A DNA stretch of 64,000 nucleotides, taken from NCBI GenBank assembly GCA_022376515.1, contig WTXI01000124.1:1-64000 (forward strand), given 5' to 3'. Positions 1 to 11,085 of the stretch are shown here, one piece after another (position 1 is the first letter of the stretch; each line of letters starts with the position of its first letter). The notes beneath the pieces are model-generated. The model searched no databases. It was not told the origin of the DNA and was given only the letters and a program-made list of their open reading frames with translations. Both the position numbers and the translations under genes were made by a program. Origin of the DNA: Lactifluus volemus. Taxonomy: Eukaryota; Basidiomycota; Agaricomycetes; Russulales; Russulaceae.

Positions 1-735
1 TCATTGTTGACCCCGCATCACCACCGTCAGGAGGTTTATCCCTCTTCAACATCTATGTGGCCTTATCTTGAAGTTCAGGACGCTCCACTATCCGCTTGTT
101 GCGCGATTTTAATGACAAAGTATTTCAAAGAGCGTTCGACACAGATTTGACCCTCGAGGACAAACGTCTAGAACAACTCGACCGTTTAACGCACTCACTC
201 TGGGCAACAACTCACACGGCCTCATAATTCGTGAATATTGTACTATTATGTATTACTATATGGACAGGAGCATATATACATACAAATGTTTTAAGGACTT
301 TCTAACGACAGCATTCCGCATTGCCAAAACACAGGTGCCATCGAGCCTACTATACCTTCTTCATCTCCCTCAAGACACAATTTTCGAGGTTGAGAAGCGC
401 AGGGGGGTCCCGACGCACCCAGCGTGTGGCGGCCCGAACCATCTGTTGTCACATCGTCGCCAACTAAATCACGCAGGGATATGTGTCGAATCAGATTGAG
501 TCCGGTTACAGTCACCATATGTTGAATCTGTTGATCACCAACTGGGCAATACTAATAGGCCCCGTCTGTTGCCACATTGCTGCCAGAACGTATTCTAAGG
601 AGCATGGGCACGTTCGAAAGACAAAGAGGGGAGCCAAATCATTGCGTGAAACCCTTTGCCGCTTATCTAGCTCAAGGAGGAAGATCGCGTGTACTTTCGC
701 TTCGCAGAATGACAACCTAGCCTGTGGTGAGCCTT
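1..735. other. no gene recognised
   Basis: Only short open frames are present, on both strands, with no family resemblance and no consistent chain of splice sites. I see no repeat shared with the rest of the window. Confidence 0.4.
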
Positions 736-739
736 CGTT

Positions 740-904
740 TCATAACTGAAGATGATCAACCAACGATCTGATGTCGTCTAGACGATATGCAGGTTCTTGC
801 GCTGCAACGGAGCGCATGCGGTGCAGATGGCGGAGACAATGGTCGCTTTCCATCTCAGACTCCAGAATATTTTCCCGCATCACTTCATTCTCATCCAGGA
901 CAGG
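740..904 (-). CDS. possible terminal exon of an unknown gene
   Basis: After a TTCAG acceptor on the minus strand there is an exact 55-codon open stretch (54 residues plus TGA). It is rich in charged residues (VLDENEV, SEMESDH, HRMRSVA) and ends in SLVDHLQL. The clean acceptor and protein-like composition suggest a last exon, but no upstream exon or family could be recognised. It could be chance. Confidence 0.22.
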   Translation of the reverse strand, partial: PVLDENEVMRENILESEMESDHCLRHLHRMRSVAAQEPAYRLDDIRSLVDHLQL

Positions 905-1349
905 CTGAACGCACGGGAATGATGAGAAGCTGAGGACACAGAGTGGAGTAAATAAAGCACAACTTCCAACAAGACATTTGGTGTGCACAGAGAAGAAATG
1001 GGCAATGTGACCAGCACCGGCGCCGCAGGAGATTACCCAAAAATCGAAATATTGTGCTTTACACCACCTGACATGCTCGGAGCTCCGCTTCAAAATTGTA
1101 TTTTATGGTGTGTGACCCTATTTACATCTGTTTATCTGCAGACCCCGTGCGGAGTTCCTGTTCCTGGTTCCTGCAAGGCACGGTCGAATTTCGACCACAT
1201 TGAAGACCTTGCAAGCAAGGTAATGTTGGCTGTGGATAGTAGATTTGAGGTGCGTGTCCAGTGTGCTTCTCCAACGTTTGAATCATCACCCATATGACAG
1301 TGACAGCTTTCTTCGTGCCGGTGCTTCCCATGGCTTCGATCACCCCCAA

Positions 1350-2610
1350 AGGTCGTTCCAAAGTCCTTTTGCTAATAGCAATTCTTGGCATCCCTGCGCA
1401 CGAAACACGTCGCCCCATTCAGAATGCTCACCGTCCTTGCAAAACTGGCGTGCCTCTTTCTCACCCTCCCATGCACCCACCCTCCGCCAAGCCGCCGTGT
1501 TGTACTACCGCCACCGCCTCGATGCCTTCAATCGGCCGCTCGGTAACTGGTCTGCCTCTCCGTCTCACAGTCCCGCACTGACGAAAGGTGGGGGCATTGG
1601 CTGGCAGCAACCCAGGATACACGATACTCGAGCGCGCCGCTCGCCATCCCGTTAACCCTTCCTGGTGTGGTGTGCGCACTGCATGCGCTCAAAGTCGGCA
1701 TGTGTATTAAGCTCCGGCCGCGGGACTTGCGCCTCTTGCCTCGTATTTTATCATTCTCGTTCTCTCCCAGGGCGGGGCCAGCGACCCGTCGCACACGGCA
1801 GGCGAGGTACGCGATCTTAGTGTGGGATTGGGCGATTTTTTGCGAGGAGTTCGACATGCGCGCTTCAGTTGCTACTTGGACCCACGAAGATGCCCATTTA
1901 AGGTAATATTTACCCAGGTTTTCTTATTATACTCTTTTCGAAATAGGGCTTGAGGGCGGCGGTAAGAGGATCCCTGGTTCGAGCGCGAATTGTATGTGTA
2001 GGCGCTTGAAAGGTTTGGCTGACGCGAAACTTACTGTATAGCCTCATTAATGACAACGCCTTCCCCTGCAATTTCACGACAGGACCGAACTTTGTCCCAG
2101 CTCCGACCCGTCATCAGGGTGATGGACACCAATAATTTGCTCAACATCAGATCAGTTCTTTATACTTTGATAATTTGTGGATTATATGCTCCCTTCCTGA
2201 CTAGTACGTCTCAGCCTGAGCGCCTATCTCCGCAGCCACGAAGAATGATGTATCCAGCACAGCACAGTTCGGAGGCGCAACATTGAGCGCCTTGTTGAGC
2301 GCTGATAAAAAGGTATGCATGCCACGTCGTGTCATAGTCTGATCCGAGAGGATGATGTGGCCTCTGGTAGCTATATATTTTGCTGTGTGGTTGTTGCTCG
2401 ATTGTCCCTTCAGGTTATTGATCCGCTATCGGATATCCCCCCTTTTCTATCTGGCGCTGGTCTACAAAGATGGCAAATTTGCGAAGTCCCAATGTGTCCC
2501 CGGATATGCGTGCGTTTGCTCCTGCAGCCTCGCTCCAGGTTTGAAATCCCCAACTAAACCCATGTTTTCAACAGGTGCAATGGCAAAGTTCTGGCATGCT
2601 CAGGCTGTTG
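1350..2610. repeat. 5' part of duplicated unit, copy 1
   Basis: From about 1,355 the sequence aligns by eye with 11,086 onward; the start is marked by the shared run TTCCAAAGTCCTTTTG. The second copy carries an extra ~430 bp at about 11,320-11,745, so the copies differ by indels as well as point changes. I see no convincing gene here. It probably holds the upstream region of the membrane-protein gene that follows. Confidence 0.6.
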
Positions 2611-4068
2611 ATGGCATCTTCCTGTCCGTTATCTTCCCCGGGAATTTTGCCCGATGTTCCGAGTCTTATCATGTCGATTCAACCTTTTTCCACTTCTCAG
2701 CTGGGAATTCGTCACTACTCTGGATTTCGAGTGGAGTATCATCCGAGGGAATCGCCCTTACCATTGGACAATATGGGTCCGTGCTGACAGGGGACTCTTT
2801 GAAATTTCCTAGGACTGACCTTTCCCCTTTGCTAGATTTACTCCCTGATGCGGTTAGCTGCCCTCATGGCCGTGGTCCTCGACATGATCGAACTTGACGT
2901 CTATACACCAATCAACTGTCAGGTACGTGCAATGTCCGTGACTCCAAGTTGGACTGCCTGTATTGATCAGCGACGATCTTAAGCTGGGGATCATTTTTGA
3001 ACTCGTAAGCACTCTGTTGGAGGGATTTCTGTCATCTGAGGGAATCCTAATTGCTGACTACTGTGCTCTGTCTCTTTTCCTTCTAGATTTTCAGCTACTT
3101 GACGTTGGCCTGCGCATCACTATTGTTGATGCTTTGTGTGTACGTCGAATCCTGCACTCCCTTACGAAGTTCGTCTTTGGAAGAAAGAGCTGATGGTAGC
3201 ACCACTGGCAGCGTCGCCATTTGGAAAAGAAATAAGATCGTTCTGACGCTTGCAACCACCGTATGGATGACAAGCGTTGCATTTCTCATTCAAGGTAGGT
3301 CTCTTTCTCTGTAGGTAGACCTGATATCTCCTATGTGCTTGTTTTGGCATCAGGAATCGTGCGGGTAAATAATGAAATCTAACTACGTTGTGACCCGTGG
3401 GCTGATCCCTCCCCAGATCCGTTCCGTGTGGACATCTGAGGAAGGTTGTCTGGTGTCCAACTCCGACATTGCCAAACTCAATTTCATCGTCACGCTCGCT
3501 ACCTACATTATATTGCTCCTTATGATGCTCGCTGGCCTACTTTACTTACGCCTGGAAGGCGGGGGCGTGCTCGGTCTGGGGGACTTCCTATGGAAACAGG
3601 TAGGTTATGACAGATTTCCGTTTCTTCCATTCGCTGATGTTTTCCGTTGAACAGGGGGTTATCTGGTTTTTACTTGCTGCTGTCGCTGAGGTCCCGCCAG
3701 CGGTAAGCTTGCTACTATATATTCTTAGCGCTTATCTTTTTCGCTCATCGTCATTTTTTGTCTCAGGTGTTCCTATTTTTGAACCTGAACGGTGAATTTC
3801 TGTCCTGCGTAGTTCACAAATGAGAAACTTTGATCGAGCTTAAACCCGCCCGAAATTCTAGAATCGTTCAACTTGGTTCGCTCTTCTTCTGCTACAAGTG
3901 GAGAAAGGCCGTCGATTTCTTACACGTCCTGCAACACAGATGTTTCAGATCCCAGCTCTAATAGTATTGGCCATCGCTGCAACGCGAATATATCGCGCTC
4001 TGATAGACTTTTCCTCTGACACGTACAGCCTCCTGACTTTACTCTCTTCTTCCCACTCACGTGGCTGA
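2611..4068 (+). CDS. multi-pass (7TM-like) membrane protein, copy 1
   Basis: This belongs to an uncharacterised multi-pass membrane family that is frequent in Agaricomycetes; no function is known to me. Proposed exons are about 2611-2671, 2701-2780, 2837-2922, 3087-3141, ~3220-3294, 3354-3364, 3417-3600, 3655-3702, 3767-3808 and 3940-4068. Landmarks in order are DFEWSIIRG and RPYHWTIW, then a helix ending YTPINCQ, FSYLTLACASLLLML, AIWKRNKIVLTLATT, VWTSEEGCLV, a helix before LRLEGGG, WKQGVIWFLLAAVAEVPPA, LFLNLN and MFQIPALIVLAIAATR-Y. All introns have GT-AG ends and keep the frame. One exon is only 11 nt (residues GIVR). The first exon is the weak point: the ATG at 2611 is chosen because it joins in frame, but the second copy does not support it. 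It is paralogous to the gene at 12,675. Confidence 0.72.
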
Positions 4069-5228
4069 TGGCTATACAGGGCCGACGGCATTCCAATTAG
4101 TGGTCGCTCGTTCCCGAGGGTCAACGGGCTTTCCGGGGCTATCCCACCCAATCGAATGCATGTAACCACCATCAATACCACGCGCGAACATGATTTAATG
4201 ACATACCCTCGGACAAACCAGTTTAATCCTCACTTCCTTATTAAAGAGAGCTGTATATGTACATCAAAGCGTGGAGAATGGGATGAGAAGGCGACCTGGG
4301 GGAGCGGCGTGTAAAAATAGTTTCCATTGCTAACGCGCGTGTTTAGAAACCGGTCCCATTAGTATTTGATATATACGATAGCTTCTGTATGTTGCCATTT
4401 TAGTGTAGTAGACAACCAACGAGCAACCCCCAGGCTAGTCAACGAAGTACCTTGCTTTGCAAGGTATTTGCGAGCATAAATCAACCGTGACTTTAGGGCC
4501 GTGCTCATCGTTATGTTCCTCAGGGGTGTAGAAACAATATACATAACAACGGCCCTGAAATCAACAATGTCTGTTCTCACGAGTCCAGAAAACCGGAAAA
4601 GGCAGCAAGTGCGCTTTACCGTGCGGGAATGTTAGAGATCATTACCGAGATCGCAAGATAACTTGAACCCGGCAGAAGTAGTTTTTTTGACCATCTGTCG
4701 TCCGGTTTTCACTCTTCCAGCAGCAACTTGACGATTCGAATCGGTGCGCTTATTGGCGCACTCTGGCCGAGGTGTTTCACACGATGGCGAGGGCGATCGT
4801 TTATAATTGTGAATGATCTAGACTTGCAATGAAAAATGGGCGACAGGCTTGCTGAACCCGCTTCCGCTTCGAGAAAAAAGGAGTGTTTGTGCCTAAGACG
4901 TTGCATCACGGCCAAGTAGCCCTCAGGAAAAATGGCTACCTCAGAAAGGGTACTCGCCACCTACTACAGCTGATGCTCGAAGGGGGGTAACATATGTTGA
5001 TTTCCCAACTGGCAGACAATCTCTGCCAGGTATCGTCAAGTACACTACAGCCATAGGGCACCTACAATGTCATCAAGGACTTGAGAGAGTCATTAAGGTA
5101 CTCTCCGAATGAGAAAGAGCTCAGGACTAGCACTGGCATATAATACAGTCGTGAATAGCCATCAAGTCCCACAGTGGCCGGGGTGATGAAATAAATTCCG
5201 GTAGTGGGACTCGGAAAAGGCGAGTGGG
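4069..5228. other. intergenic, duplicated unit copy 1
   Basis: This spacer lies between two convergent genes and is repeated at 14,126-15,485. No gene is seen. Small differences between copies include a 331-bp insertion present only in the second copy; the empty site here is near 5,177. Confidence 0.6.
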
Positions 5229-6065
5229 TTATACTTTATAGATTAGCGTTTTCTCCGAGTCCGGAGAGGTCCTTCCCGAAGTTGCATGTGGCCTGTCACG
5301 TCTTCGAGCGGCCACGTAGAGGATAACTACGAGGATAGCAGTGAAGAGCATTGAAATCCAAGGGAAAATGGCAAGCAAGACCGCTGGAAGAAAGTTGGCA
5401 TCTTCGTTCTCACAACCCCGAAGACAGTTGAATTGTGCGACTTACCAGGATGTTGCTCGCTGTATTCGTATGACTGACCCGTCGCAGTGATAAGCAACTG
5501 CACGGCTTGTGGAGATAGCTCCATGCCATCAAGAAAGGCGGTGATTTGGGCTCGGTTGGTCGCCAACATAGCCGTATAGACTATCTCGTTACTAAGAACC
5601 GCCATATTGAAGGTATTAATAAATCCCGCTTGGGTCTTCAGCGAGCGAGTGGCAGACTCTGGCCAAACTATCGTGACTAGAATAGAAATTGCTGCGAGGA
5701 GGGCTATAATTGCGCAAGCGGCTGTGATGAAGACGCCATTCACAAAGATACCTTCGTGGGAAAAGGGTTAGAAAAGTGTAGGGAAGGAATGAGAGTACTC
5801 GTAGCAGAATTACCGAGGACGCTAAGATGAACTGTCACGCCAGACGGAGCCTTTTCTTGAAGATCTGTCCGTGCCTGGTTGGACCAAGACCAAAGCCTAG
5901 ATAGAGGTATTACATTAAGTGGAGCGGAGGAGCGAAAAGAGGCTAAGACACAGACTTTATCAGGCCATTCAGACCGATGGAGCCGCCAATGATACACCAA
6001 AGCAAGGAAAGGGAAAGAAAAATGAGCCGCTGTTTCTTGAGGGGAGCTGCGGGGGCGGTGGACAT
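5229..6065 (-). CDS. small membrane protein with about four TM segments, copy 1
   Basis: Four exons join in frame into roughly 235 residues. Exon 1 starts at the ATG at 6065 (MSTAPAAPLKKQ) and carries a first helix (LIFLSLSLLWCIIGG). The next exons give a soluble piece (WSWSNQARTDLQEKAPSG), one or two helices (FVNGVFITAACAIIALLAAI), a stretch with NEIVYTAMLATNRAQITAF, and after a 44-nt intron a last helix (FLPAVLLAIFPWISMLF) with a basic tail (AARRRDRPHATSG). The stop is at 5229. The tail suggests a cytosolic C-terminus. Copy 2 at 15,486 reads through with the same exon plan, which supports the model. The family is unknown to me. It converges on the 7TM-like gene. Confidence 0.7.
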
Positions 6066-6840
6066 GGCGGAAGGGGAAAGTTGAACGAGAGGTGGGTAAT
6101 GAATTGGTATTTATGTACTAGTACGGGAGACATCCTCGATAAGGCTGCTTTGGTACCCACACGTTGAGCGTTGAACCTAAAATACAGGGACCGCCATCAC
6201 CAGGCCACCATTACAACCTTCCCTTTCTTTTAGGAACCAATGCACTGTATGCTCGCCATGTAGTGTCATCTGGTTCCTGATTGGCGATCGGTGATCATGA
6301 GCAATATCAGACAGGGTGAGGATATCTGAGTCTAAGCCAGCCTTCAACTTTTGTTTGCAAGTGAACTGGCACGACGATCCTATCCTAGGATGCGAGTGAT
6401 CGTTCCTGATGGCAGGCATATAATCAGGGCATTCGATTTACGCCCAATCAGTCACGTTGTTACCTTGCTAAACTTACAAGGTTCTATATTTGCCGTGCCT
6501 TGCAGGAACCATCAAAAGGATACGTAATCTTTTTTCCTTCCTCAGATTTCCCGACTTGCCCGTTCGATGTTTTCCGAGAGGTACACTCCTCATTTTGCAA
6601 TGACCTTTAGATTTGCTTGATCTCGGATCCTTTTTAGTGTTCACGTAGGAACAATCTATGGCTGTTGCCACCTCTCAACCTCTTTTATCTCGGACAAATA
6701 CGTAAGGAACATACCGTGGTTAATCAGCTGACTGTGTCTGTGCCTCTTATATTCCACTTCTTCTAGAAGCCGCAAGTTACACCACAGGACCAAGATAGAG
6801 GAGGTGGGAAGAGGAGGAGAAGTGAGGCAACAGCACACTA
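6066..6840. other. intergenic, duplicated unit copy 1
   Basis: Homologous to parts of 16,311-19,040, but copy 2 is far longer here because of extra sequence at about 16,850-17,500 and 17,575-18,980. The homology ends near 6,840 at the shared run AGGCAACAGCACACT, just before the GC-rich repeat. No gene seen. Confidence 0.55.
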
Positions 6841-7987
6841 ACCGTCCTTCGCCTCCCCCACTCTCACACCGGCAACTGCCCGTCTCACACACGTGATCTC
6901 CGGGTTTTCGGGCCAGATGAGGCCGGTATTACTAAGCATGCCATTTTGGCAATATTGTAAACTCTCGGGTGTGACAAACACACTTTTTATTTTATTTTGC
7001 CACACTACAATTTCTACCAAAAAAATTTATTCAAATTATTGTAATACATGGTACTATGCAAAATGTGGTGATTGAGCAAGAAATGGGCAAGAAATTTGGA
7101 GTGATCCAGAAGGGGGGGGTGATCCGGTAGGGGGCGCGGGAGGCACAGGAGGCGCGGGAGGTGCAGGAGACGTGGGAGACGCGAGAGGTGCGGCAGATGC
7201 GGCAGACGCAGGAGGTGCGGGAGGCACGGGAGACGCGGGAGGTGCGGGAGATGCGGGAGGTGCGGGAAGTGCAGGAGACGCAGGAGGTGCGGGAGGCACG
7301 GGAGACACGGGAGGTGCGGGAGACGCGGGAGGCACGGGAGACGCGGGAGGCACGGGAGGTGCGGGAGATGCGGGAGGTGCGGGAGGTGCGGGAGGCACGG
7401 GAGGCGCGGGAGGTGCAAGGGGCACAGGAAGTGCAGGAGGCCCGGCATGCCCAAGAGGCGCAGGAGATGAGGGAGGCACGGGAAGCGCAGGAGGTGCGGA
7501 GGCAGCGGCGCAGGAGACGGGTGATGCACGAGGTACACGAGGTGGTGGTGCAGACGGGGGAGGCGGCGGCGCAGGAGGCAGAGGAGGAGCAGGAGGCAGA
7601 GATAGAGAAGGGGGAGGCAAAAGAGTCAGGACACATTGGGGCAGGGCAAGCAGCATCACAACGTACCGGGAAGGAGGTGCAGAAGGCGTCGGGGCAGGCA
7701 GCGTGACACCGTGGACCGCCCCACAGTGCCAGTGGGTCCGTAAGCGCCGATGCGGAGACGGGGAGCGGTGGCGACAGCAGAAACTACGACAGAGACGGCG
7801 ACAGAGGGGACAAAGGGACGGGGACAAAGGGAGGGACAGGAGGACGCAGCAGAGGCACGAAAATCAACATCGTGCCAACAAGAACAAATAACACATGCAC
7901 GTGGCATGGTAATTGCATAAGATTTGTAATACTTTCCTTTTAAGGAAATGTAAGTGGGGGAGAGCTGGGTCAAATGAATCCCCCCCG
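6841..7987 (-). repeat. GC-rich repeat element replacing the mannosidase N-terminus
   Basis: The plus strand is extremely purine-rich from about 7,100 to 7,900, with a 9-bp rhythm of GGGAGGTGC-like units. Read on the minus strand it matches the cores of the two TIR elements at 42.0 and 44.8 kb. Shared marks are ATTTCCTTAAAAGGAA, TGTTGATTTTCGTGCC, then a pyrimidine-rich core with CACGCTGCCTGCCC. The AT-rich subterminal GCTTAA zones of those elements are missing here. The right border falls inside a mannosidase exon, where homology to copy 2 resumes at GACGTTCGCTTC. Long open frames exist on both strands but reflect the base composition. Left border uncertain. Confidence 0.65.
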
Positions 7988-10679
7988 ACGTTCGCTTCTT
8001 CATCTTCTCACGCCACCCAGAAATGCTCAAGTGCCTTTTCAGCAAAATAGATACTTTTAACTCGCCTCAGTCGATCTGGTCGTTCCTAACATGCCTGCAT
8101 GGGGCCTTCTCTAGAATTTCACCACCCTTCGTGAGCTCATCGGTACCCTCTCGGGTAACTCGACCCTACAAAACAAGGCGCTCACTGTCGCAAACGCGAT
8201 TATCTACAAGAAACCCCGGGAGCATATTGGCCGCGCGCAAACTTGCTGATGAGGTATTTGGCGAGAATTGGGGGGAGCACGGTGTGGACATATACAAACA
8301 CGGGTCGAAGGAAGCGCAGGTCTGGGGGATCGGTCATTGTCATATCGACGCAGCCTGGTATGCCTTATTCCTCGAACATGTTGTGCACGACTGACGAGAA
8401 AGATAGGCTGTGGCCGTACCATGTCACTCAGCAGAAAGTCGCACGGTCATGGTCGACGCAGGTTGACCTGATGGAACGGTACCCAGAACACCGATTTGCG
8501 AGCTCTTCCGCCCAGCAGTACAAGTGGCTCGAGCAACTATATCCACCCCTCTTCGAGCGAGTACGTGAGATGGTCCGCGCGGGGAGGTCTTACCCAATCG
8601 GCGAGTCTTGGGTCAAAAACGACGCAAATATGCCGTCCGGTGAGGCGCTCGCTCGACAGCTGATCTTTGACCAGCGCTACTTCGAATCGCGCTTCGGGAT
8701 GCGGAGCCGTGTTGGGTGGCTCCCCGATAGTTTCGACCTCACTGGCGCGCTCGCACAGATCATTCGCGGTGCTGGTATGGACGACTTTTTCATTCTTCTT
8801 TTCTTACTGAGGAGAGAAGTTGATAATCCCTTGCTCAGAACCTCGAGTCCAGCTCGACATCGCTGCTCGTCTTTGGAAATGGTGATGGTGGTGGTGGACC
8901 CCTCGCGAAGATGCTTAAAAGTGTGTGACTCTCCTCCAACCTACCTCCCTTATCACTGACACTGGTCGTTGACCGATTACAGCTCCGCTGCCTCCGGGGA
9001 ACTCCCAATACGTCGCGCGAGCTGCCAGTTGTGCACATGGGTCGCTCTGTCGACGAATTTTTCGATCATCTCAAGACAAGTTCGGATGGTGGGCGCAAGT
9101 TACCAAATTGGTGCGTAGCTCACTTTTTGCGTACTAGCTGAGGGGTAAGCTGATGTCGTTGGTCAATAAGGCGCGGGGAGCTGTATCTCGAGGTATGTTC
9201 CAGAATGCTCACACTGAGGTATGTGTGGGTGTTGATGGCGCGTCAGGTTGTTTAGTTCCATCGCGGGACGTATACGTCTCATGGTGAGGTTACCGTTCGC
9301 CTCAGGGCAGGGATATTATGGAAAGCTGATCATGTGACCAGGGTCGATCAAGAAAGGAAATCGTAAATCCGAGATTCTCCTGCGCGACGTTTGAGGTAGG
9401 CTATTTCTTGATGATTCGAAGGGTTGTGACTCAAATTCGAGAACATACAAGTTGTTGCATCTGACCCGGCACGTGGTGGTGCGGAAGCTGAAGCGAAGTA
9501 CGTATCGAGCACGATTAGGTGACGGTCAGTGCCATATACCATGGTACTCTTGTTATCTGCTGACCGACAAGTTAGATCTCGTTGGACGCCATTGAAGGTT
9601 TCGCTAATTCAAGTTCCCTACAACTAGATCTAACGGTTCCGTAGACTCTTCCAATCAATTCATATTCAGTGCCGAAGTCGACTGGCACGAGCGCCACGAG
9701 TTTTTAAAGTGTAAGTGAATACGTTGCAGCGTATGTCACGAGCTGATGGATCGTAGTTGAACTGCCCCTCGACATCCATAGTGATGTTGCGACTTACAAA
9801 ATGCCGTGGGGTCACGTCCAGCGCCCGACGCACAAGAACACGACCTGGGACGCGGCGAAATTCGAAGTATGCGGACACAAGGTATGCATTTCCTTTGCCT
9901 CGATATGGTGCTCCGAGCGTGACATGGGCCACCTTTTCGTTGAAATGTAAGTTTTGCGGATCTGAGCGAATACGGTTATGGCGTAGCTATACTATCAGAG
10001 TCCAAGTACGGATTCTCGTGCCAGGGCAATGTCCTGAGAATTTCGCTCTTGCGCGCAGCGACCGCACCTGATACAGAGCAGTATCAAGCTGCGTTATTTG
10101 CTCTCCTTGCGTCCCAAAGAGACATCATGATAACGACTTGTAACGATGCAGGCAAGCACGAATTTTCATGGGCGCTTTATCCACACCAGGGTCAGTCGGA
10201 TGTCCCCGTCTCAGCTTATCTGTTCAACTCCCCACTACACGGTGTGCTTCTTCTCCCCTCACCTGAAAGTGTTCATGCTTACCCTGATGAAAGTGCGCTA
10301 CCTCCTCAATGACAGCTCATTGGCCTCCACAGTGCCACACATGCCACCGTTCATTGTTTATGGCAGGAGCTGCAGCGTATTTCTGGAGACGTTGAAGCGC
10401 GGGGACCTCGACGATGCCAAGGGAATCCGCACGGTCGTACTGCGACTCTACGAAGCCTACGGTGGACACGCGTCCATCTGCTTGCAGGTCAACATGCCTC
10501 AAAGAGTCATCGCGGCATACGGGGTGAATCTGCTCGAGAATGACATGGGTGCGGACTCGCTTGCCTTGGAGTGGACGATGGGTGAGTGGGGTGAACGACC
10601 TGGTGAACAGATGCTCCGGCTCGTGTTTCGTGGGTTTGAGGTGAAGACGATCAAGGTTGTGCTTGCGAAAGACGCGTGA
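7988..10679 (+). pseudogene. GH38 alpha-mannosidase, copy 1 (broken)
   Basis: A decayed paralogue of the gene at 19,085. The first ~820 bp of gene (N-terminal exons) are replaced by a GC-rich repeat. The remainder starts with the exon holding DLVVPNMPAWGLL, where the expected Trp-Asp codons read TAG-AAT (stop plus D to N). The metal-binding GHCHID motif is present near 8,334, followed by YHVTQQKVARSWSTQVDLM and SRVGWLPDSF. The exons with NNVNVFPHSTFNW and LCHMTP are deleted at about 8,795-8,830, as is the ~1.2-kb stretch equal to 21,600-22,700 of copy 2. A 1-nt insertion near 9,952 shifts another exon. The C-terminal exon (GEWGERPGEQMLRLVFRGF) is open to the TGA at 10,679. Not expected to make an enzyme. 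Confidence 0.85.
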
Positions 10680-11085
10680 TAGTGGTGTGGCGCTGAGTAT
10701 TCAGGGTATGGCATCGTCCACTCCATGCGCTATTTTTTGGGCCTCACCTTTTTTTCAAGGTGAGCAAGGAACGAAGGACAATTGTATGGATACGTTGAAT
10801 AGCTGGTAGAATTGTGACCACTTTCCCTGGTGAGAGTACCTGTAAAATATATCAGTTCAAAGGTCTCCCGATTGAGTGGCCGGGACGTTGAAGCCTGAAG
10901 CGTGGTTGGGTTGACGTTTTTCGTCGATCAAATTTGGAGATACATTGGCAGGGAGCTCGCTAAGGGCATAAGGAGAGCCGCGGCTTGAGTAGAGAAGCTC
11001 AGGGCCATGACCTAGCGAGTTGAGCCAGTCATAAGCCGGAGCCATCTCACCGGCTCGGCTCGGCTCGGCTCATTTTATGGCTTTC
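10680..11085. other. junction between duplicated units, with CGGCT microsatellite
   Basis: The first ~370 bp match the 3' flank of copy 2 (23,925-24,200). At 11,051-11,071 there are four CGGCT units, immediately before the second duplicated unit begins (about 11,086). The microsatellite therefore marks the unit boundary. No gene. Confidence 0.6.

Noticed and set aside
7172..7891. Plus-strand open frame of 239 codons with collagen-like Gly-X-Y triplets
   Set aside because: The 9-bp repeat keeps several frames open on both strands at once, and the related cores at 42 and 46 kb do not preserve the Gly-X-Y frame. It is a by-product of the repeat.
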